From an uncultured Bacteroidota bacterium (GTDB lineage Bacteria; Bacteroidota; Bacteroidia; Flavobacteriales; Flavobacteriaceae): a stretch of 10,809 nt of DNA. The stretch lies in NCBI GenBank assembly GCA_903879875.1, contig CAIRNC010000318.1, forward strand, positions 1 to 10,809, in the 5' to 3' direction. A program made the translations under genes and the position numbers. The notes beneath the pieces are model-generated. The model ran no database searches and was not told the DNA's origin. It worked only from the letters and a program-made list of their open reading frames with translations. Positions 6,833 through 10,809 of this stretch are shown piece by piece (within the stretch, counting starts at the first letter, position 1; every line of letters begins with the position of its first letter).

Positions 6833-7066
6833 TTAAATGGGTTTTGGATATTGCTTTTTAATATTGCGAATTAACTCTTCTAATCCATTTAATTTAAGTT
6901 CATAAACGAGCTGTAATTGTTCTCCTAATTGCCCTTTTGGAAAACCTTTATTACTGTACCAAACGACATAATATTCAGGTAAATCGATAAGAAAATACCC
7001 TTCGTATTTCCCGAAAGGCATTTTGGTATGCGCCAATTTTATGAGCAATTTTTGTTGATTATCCAT
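6833..7066 (-). CDS. DUF3820 family protein
   Basis: This small soluble protein of 77 aa from the preferred start carries the DUF3820 pattern: MPFGKYEG (16-23), LIDLPEYYVVW (26-36), KGFPKGQLG (40-48) and NGLEELI (60-66). The family also contains proteins labelled as putative quorum-sensing-regulated virulence factors, but no biochemical function is established and I assign none. The start at 7066 (MDNQQKLL) is preferred because it leaves about 15 residues before MPFGKY, as I recall for relatives. An in-frame ATG at 7084 would add six residues. It is the last gene of the LysM-OsmC-DUF805-DUF3820 series, 66 bp after DUF805 from this start (48 bp from the longer one). Confidence 0.85.
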   Translation of the reverse strand: MDNQQKLLIKLAHTKMPFGKYEGYFLIDLPEYYVVWYSNKGFPKGQLGEQLQLVYELKLNGLEELIRNIKKQYPKPI

Positions 7067-7132
7067 AACTTTACTATAGGGCATTTAATTTCATAATCCT
7101 TAAAATGAAGTTGTGAATAATTCTAATTTTTG

Positions 7133-7480
7133 CTATTGCTCCACTTGACCAATTTCGTCAATTTCATTACTATTGCCTTCGCCTTTAGGATTTAATCCAT
7201 AATCGTTGATGCCAAAATCACTCTCTGCAAAAAGCATCCAAAATACATAAAACGGAATCAATAAGTAAAATCCTGAATTGTTTCTATCATGACACCTTTT
7301 TGCTCCTTGAGCAAAAAGAAACCATAAAACGGGTAAGAATAAAAATAACGCATATCCAGAATTATCAAGAGCATCATTTAGAAGTAGAATTAATGCATAA
7401 AATGCAAAATAAATAATATAACTCAAACCAAATTCGAGTCTTCTTATACGACCATTGAATGAAAAAGGGTTTTTAAACAT
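7133..7480 (-). CDS. DUF805 domain membrane protein
   Basis: This 115-aa inner-membrane protein has the DUF805 signature. It starts with FSFNGRIRRLEFGLS (6-20) and the loop motif GAKRCHDRNNSG (59-70), and ends in a segment with NDYGLNPKGEG. Three hydrophobic stretches at about 17-35, 43-57 and 70-85 suggest three membrane spans. The tail from about 100 is acidic and polar. The family is widespread but has no defined function. Its start lies 10 bp after the OsmC stop, so the two are probably co-transcribed and translated from the same mRNA. Confidence 0.88.
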   Translation of the reverse strand: MFKNPFSFNGRIRRLEFGLSYIIYFAFYALILLLNDALDNSGYALFLFLPVLWFLFAQGAKRCHDRNNSGFYLLIPFYVFWMLFAESDFGINDYGLNPKGEGNSNEIDEIGQVEQ

Positions 7481-7490
7481 AATTTTAAAT

Positions 7491-7892
7491 TTATTTCCAA
7501 TTGAAAGTTATTACTTTTTTAATATCAGGATGCAAACTATAATAAACGGGGCAAGTCATAGCGGTTCGTTCTAATATCGTTTTTGTTTTTTCGTCAGCTG
7601 AAAGTTGCATCTTAAAAGTAATATGAATTTCTGAAATTCGTCTGGGTTCAGCAGCCATAATCTTAGTGATTTCGGCAGTAGAATTTGAAAGATCAACATT
7701 CATTTCGTTTGCTTTGATACCCATAACCGTAAACATACAACTTCCTAAGGCATTGGCAACAGTATCGGTAGGCGAAAAAGCTTCCCCTTTTCCATTGTTG
7801 TCCAATGGCGCATCCGAAACAATTTCGGAGCCTGATTGCAAATGAATGGATGAAGTTCTCAATGCTCCTAAATAGGTGATTTTTGATGTCAT
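7491..7892 (-). CDS. OsmC-family thiol peroxidase-like protein
   Basis: At 133 aa this matches the OsmC/Ohr fold. The two redox cysteines expected of the family are present: Cys52 in ALGSCMFTVMG and Cys114 in TCPVYYSLHPD. Glu38 in GKGEAFSPTD and Arg12 near the N-terminus are plausible counterparts of the Glu/Arg pair that activates the peroxidatic cysteine. Members reduce organic hydroperoxides with lipoyl or other thiol donors. This one looks like the OsmC/YhfA-type subgroup rather than a clear Ohr, so the substrate is open. It begins 6 bp after the LysM protein stop and is followed at 10 bp by DUF805, consistent with an envelope or stress operon. Confidence 0.92.
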   Translation of the reverse strand: MTSKITYLGALRTSSIHLQSGSEIVSDAPLDNNGKGEAFSPTDTVANALGSCMFTVMGIKANEMNVDLSNSTAEITKIMAAEPRRISEIHITFKMQLSADEKTKTILERTAMTCPVYYSLHPDIKKVITFNWK

Positions 7893-7898
7893 AAATTA

Positions 7899-9965
7899 TT
7901 ATTTAGCTATTTTAACTGACAAATCGGTATCGTAATACAAGATATAAATGCCTTTGTTGGCATAAGTTCCCGCATTTTTACTTTCATAATCAAATTTACT
8001 TTCCACTTGTTCGGTGGCATCATTTTCTATCGTTTCAAGAAAACTTTTTTCTTGCGCCAATCGCAAAAGGGTGTCAAAAGTAATATCGAAACCGCGAGTA
8101 GCATACGAGTTAGGAAATATTTTGTTTTTTTCTTTATAATTTTTGTCAAAAGTGATGCCTTCTGGAGTTTCGTTGTCTCTAGTAAAAGAAGGATATAACA
8201 TATTCAATTTTACTAATTTGTCTAAAGCAATTTCTTCAAAATCAAGGGTGTTGTTTTTTTCTAAAATAGCCAATTGAATTTGATAGGTTGGCAATAAAGC
8301 GATTAAACTATTGATTGTTCCTAGAATTGTTCCTGTCTTTTCTGAATCTAAAACTACATAATTCATTTTGTTTTTCACCAACTTTTTGACAATACTGTCA
8401 CTGATTACTGCATTTTTCTCATTCAAGGAAACCAACTTGAATTCTTTGTGGTTTTGAACAAAATTTTGTTTACTGGCGGCTTTTTTACTGTCAATAATGG
8501 CAATGTAATTCCCGTTTTTAGCACTTAAATAGTCAAACATAGCGTTCTTTGCCGTTTCTGTTGAAGGCATTGATTGCAATAAATTGGCAAACGATTTATT
8601 GTTTTCTTTAGACAGTGGCGAAATTACCGGAACTTTATTTTTGCTTAATAATTCAGCTGTTTTTTCAACATTGGCTTGATAAAAAGGACCAATCACCACA
8701 TTGGCATTTTTAACATTGTTTTGTTGAATAACATTGTCAATATTAGATGTAGTTTTCGTTTCTTGAGAATCAAAAATCTTTACATCAACATTTAATCCTA
8801 ACGTTTTAGCAGAATCTATTGCCATCAAAGCTCCTGAATAAAAGTCCAATGTCATGTTCAAAAACTTATCAGTTTTAAGCCTTGATGTAATCGAAGTTAA
8901 AGAATCGCTTTCTATTTTAGAAATATTAAAAGGCAAAAGCATAACCAATTGTTTTCTGTTTTGCTTGGATATTGTTTTAGAAAAATCGGAGGCATTTTTT
9001 ATAATTGGTTCATTAATAATTACATTCGATGGCAATTTCAATGTCATTCCTTCTTTGACTCCTTCCTTCAATTCGGGATTCAATTGCATCAATTTTTCTT
9101 GATTCATTCCAAATTTCTTAGTCAAACTATATAATGTTTCTTTTGGCTTTACTTCATAACTAATAAAATCCGCTTTTTTAGGTTGTACAATTTCTTTTGC
9201 TACTTCTACCGTTTTTTCTGCAGGGTTTGTTGGTTCTTTTTTAGCATTTCCACCAACAATTTTCAATCGAAAACCCATCTGTAATCCACCTATAATTTCA
9301 GGATTGGCCGTTTCTAATTCTTGAATGCTGATTCCATACAATTTAGCAATAGAATACTTCGTTTCTTTAGCTTCAACTTGGTGATATTGTATTTCTTTGC
9401 TCTTCTTATCCGTTTTATCAACGGTGCTAACAGGAGCTTTTACTGTTGTTTTTGTGATTGGTTTTACTTCATTTGACACAACAACCGATTTCTCAGGAAT
9501 TTTAATTGTGCTACCCATTTTCAAACCGTTTATTGCAAGATCTGGATTAGCTTTTTCTATAGCTTCAACACTACAATTGTATGTTTTTGCAATACTAGTT
9601 AGGGTTTCTTTTGGATAAACAACATGAAGTTTAAAAGATGATTTTGATTCTTTTTCAGCCTTTTCATTGCTTTTAGCAACTGTTTCTTTTTTAGCAATAC
9701 CATTCGTTTCAACAATTGTCTTAGCAACTGTAGCCAATGTTTTAGCCTCTTTATTGCTCTGAATTAACAAAACCATTTCGGGTTTTAGACCGTTTTGAGC
9801 ATCCGGATTTAATCTATAGATATCTAAAGGAGTTATCTTGTATTTTTGGGCAATTTGAGAAATGGTTTCGCCTTTGGCAACCGTGTGTTTCGTGATTTTA
9901 TCTTGTGCCTTTATCGTAAATGACATCAAGAAAACCAAAGTTAAAATTGCTAAAAAATGTTTCAT
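7899..9965 (-). CDS. Secreted four-LysM protein with a type-1 periplasmic-binding-protein domain
   Basis: From the preferred start this is 688 aa. Residues 1-21 are a signal peptide (MKHFLAILTL, hydrophobic core, cleavage after KAQ or KA). Four LysM peptidoglycan-binding modules follow at about 24-68, 112-156, 193-236 and 269-311. Each has the ET-(x)-S/SIA-K pattern and an NP turn, and Lys/Thr/Glu-rich linkers separate them. From about 339 to 641 there is a type-1 periplasmic binding fold: QLVMLLPFN, then LDFYSGALMAIDSA, NVVIGPFYQANV (424-433) and ATRGFDITFDTLL. Such domains are usually named amino-acid ABC transporter substrate-binding, but no transporter genes are adjacent. The layout is closer in idea to LpoA, the outer-membrane activator of penicillin-binding protein 1A. 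It is probably periplasmic and wall-bound. An ATG at 10022 would put 19 polar residues before the signal peptide, so 9965 is chosen. TAGATTTA (9986-9993) is a weak -7 candidate that fits this start. Confidence 0.88.
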   Translation of the reverse strand: MKHFLAILTLVFLMSFTIKAQDKITKHTVAKGETISQIAQKYKITPLDIYRLNPDAQNGLKPEMVLLIQSNKEAKTLATVAKTIVETNGIAKKETVAKSNEKAEKESKSSFKLHVVYPKETLTSIAKTYNCSVEAIEKANPDLAINGLKMGSTIKIPEKSVVVSNEVKPITKTTVKAPVSTVDKTDKKSKEIQYHQVEAKETKYSIAKLYGISIQELETANPEIIGGLQMGFRLKIVGGNAKKEPTNPAEKTVEVAKEIVQPKKADFISYEVKPKETLYSLTKKFGMNQEKLMQLNPELKEGVKEGMTLKLPSNVIINEPIIKNASDFSKTISKQNRKQLVMLLPFNISKIESDSLTSITSRLKTDKFLNMTLDFYSGALMAIDSAKTLGLNVDVKIFDSQETKTTSNIDNVIQQNNVKNANVVIGPFYQANVEKTAELLSKNKVPVISPLSKENNKSFANLLQSMPSTETAKNAMFDYLSAKNGNYIAIIDSKKAASKQNFVQNHKEFKLVSLNEKNAVISDSIVKKLVKNKMNYVVLDSEKTGTILGTINSLIALLPTYQIQLAILEKNNTLDFEEIALDKLVKLNMLYPSFTRDNETPEGITFDKNYKEKNKIFPNSYATRGFDITFDTLLRLAQEKSFLETIENDATEQVESKFDYESKNAGTYANKGIYILYYDTDLSVKIAK

Positions 9966-9999
9966 ACTTGCTTTATTATTATTGCTAAATCTATTAAAA

Positions 10000-10031
10000 G
10001 TCATTCGTTGTAAGTCATTCATTATAATGAC
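10000..10031. repeat. Clustered GTCATT sites upstream of the LysM gene
   Basis: AAGTCATTC occurs at 9998-10006 and 10012-10020, a 14-bp step, and AATGAC at 10026-10031 is the inverse of the second copy, making GTCATT-N6-AATGAC around the palindrome ATTATAAT. The cluster is 35-66 bp upstream of the preferred LysM start, within reach of its promoter. It could bind a regulator; there is no independent support. Confidence 0.28.
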
Positions 10032-10060
10032 TGTCTGCTAAGCGAACTATATTTTTTTTT

Positions 10061-10147
10061 GCCACAGATTAAAAAGATTCCACGGATTCAATTTAAGTAA
10101 TCCCATTTTTATACTATTAATCTGTGTAAATTCTTTTAATCTGTGGC
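10061..10147. repeat. Long inverted repeat (GCCACAGATT type) between guaA and the LysM gene
   Basis: The left arm (10061-10088) begins GCCACAGATTAAAA and the right arm (10119-10147) ends TTTTAATCTGTGGC. The outer 14 bp are perfect, and the inner halves (CACGGATT against AATCTGTG) pair imperfectly, for arms of 28-29 nt around a centre of about 30 nt. Within each arm the ACAGATT/ACGGATT unit recurs. From memory, repeats with CCACAGATT and AATCTGTGG are common between genes in Bacteroidota. It begins 83 bp past the guaA stop. The run of T at 10052-10060 would be A on the guaA transcript, so it is not a normal intrinsic terminator for guaA, although a long hairpin could still protect the 3' end. 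Confidence 0.7.
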
Positions 10148-10230
10148 TAAATATTTTTTGGTATTAGTCACGAATTTTCATGTTCGTTTTATTAATCCGT
10201 CAAAACTACTAATTTATAATTCAAAATTAT

Positions 10231-10809
10231 CTATTCCCACTCTATCGTTGCGGGCGGTTTGGAGCTGATGTCGTACACCACACGATTTACCCCTTTCACT
10301 TTATTAATAATATCATTGGATATTTTCATCAAAAATTCATAAGGCAAATGTACCCAATCGGCAGTCATTCCGTCAGTAGATTCTACGGCTCGCAAGGCAA
10401 CCACTTTTTCATACGTACGCTCGTCACCCATAACGCCTACGCTGTTTACAGGTAACAAAATAGCTCCCGCCTGCCAAACTTTATCATACAATCCCCACGA
10501 TTTTAAACCTTCTATAAACACGGCATCTACTTCTTGCAAGATAGCCACTTTTTCTGGAGTTATATCTCCTAAAATTCGAATGGAAAGTCCAGGACCTGGA
10601 AACGGATGGCGACCCAATAATTCGGGGTCAATTCCCAGCGTTGCTCCTACTCTACGCACCTCATCTTTAAACAACATGCGCAAGGGTTCTACAATTTTTA
10701 GTTTCATAAAATCAGGCAAGCCGCCCACATTGTGGTGTGATTTTATAGTCGCCGATGGTCCATTTACCGAAACCGATTCAATCACGTCTGGGTAGATGGT
10801 GCCTTGGGC
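10231..10809 (-). CDS. guaA: GMP synthase (glutamine-hydrolysing), C-terminal part
   Basis: The last 192 residues of GuaA are present; the frame is open at the right edge and begins AQGTIYPDVIESV, so the apparent start at 10785 is internal. GuaA converts XMP to GMP with ATP and glutamine. Visible here are the end of the ATP-pyrophosphatase domain (KSHHNVGGLPDFMKLKIVEP) and the C-terminal dimerisation domain. The latter has RHPFPGPGLSIRILG, the VGVMGDERTYEKVVALRAVES segment that contributes to XMP binding and catalysis in this family, and the invariant end SKPPATIEWE. The glutaminase domain lies outside the window. There is no sign of damage. It is followed by the inverted repeat and then the LysM gene. 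Confidence 0.98.
   Translation of the reverse strand, partial: AQGTIYPDVIESVSVNGPSATIKSHHNVGGLPDFMKLKIVEPLRMLFKDEVRRVGATLGIDPELLGRHPFPGPGLSIRILGDITPEKVAILQEVDAVFIEGLKSWGLYDKVWQAGAILLPVNSVGVMGDERTYEKVVALRAVESTDGMTADWVHLPYEFLMKISNDIINKVKGVNRVVYDISSKPPATIEWE

Noticed and set aside
9966..10022. Upstream ATG at 10022 as the start of the LysM protein
   Set aside because: It would place 19 polar residues before a clear signal peptide. The ATG at 9965 begins the signal peptide directly.
7899..10022. Repeated LysM linkers as a DNA tandem repeat
   Set aside because: The modules are diverged at DNA level. The repetition is at the protein-domain level and is already explained by four LysM domains.
10061..10147. 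Inverted repeat as an intrinsic terminator of guaA
   Set aside because: On the guaA strand the hairpin is followed by an A-run, not a U-run, and the stem is AT-rich.
10148..10230. Further small inverted repeats after guaA (ATAATT/AATTAT at 10216-10230 and a CACGAATT/GTTCG segment)
   Set aside because: They are short and AT-only or poorly matched, so chance is sufficient. No gene is visible in this stretch.

Overview
The window looks like a stretch of ordinary chromosome from a flavobacterium-like member of the Bacteroidota. The DNA is AT-rich, and starts lack Shine-Dalgarno sequences and instead have A-rich leaders. Two exact matches to the Bacteroidota -7 promoter box (TAnnTTTG) lie upstream of genes. 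YidC has the long N-terminal periplasmic form with a basic tail, and the protein sequences read as Flavobacteriaceae. This placement comes from recalled family sequences, not a database search.

Layout, left to right. Bases 3-1067 (+) hold the 3' part of a GH13 alpha-amylase-family gene with all three catalytic acids. It converges on an Lrp/AsnC regulator (1086-1544, -). The regulator is divergent from a PLP-dependent Cys/Met-metabolism enzyme of the methionine gamma-lyase superfamily (1809-3011, +). Their 264-bp intergenic region contains a palindrome resembling an Lrp box, a -7 box for the regulator, and a folded leader element just before the lyase start. A strong bidirectional terminator (3032-3072) separates the lyase from a leftward block.

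Everything from 3087 to the right edge is on the minus strand. In transcription order it is: guaA (GMP synthase, only its 3' end inside the window); a 197-bp gap to the first possible ATG (265 bp to the preferred start) containing a long inverted repeat; a secreted protein with four LysM domains and a type-1 periplasmic-binding-protein fold; an OsmC-family protein; a DUF805 membrane protein; a DUF3820 protein; then pyrG (CTP synthase) with its own promoter; and yidC (membrane protein insertase). The LysM, OsmC, DUF805 and DUF3820 genes are spaced 6, 10 and 48-66 bp apart and are probably one operon.

Functional themes: GMP and CTP synthesis flank a cell-envelope cluster and the membrane insertase, while the left side concerns amino-acid/sulfur and glucan catabolism. 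I see no CRISPR array, phage, transposase, toxin-antitoxin pair, defence system, tRNA or rRNA. I found no convincing undescribed system. The items most worth checking are the structured leader upstream of the lyase, the four-LysM/PBP fusion protein, and the inverted repeat downstream of guaA.
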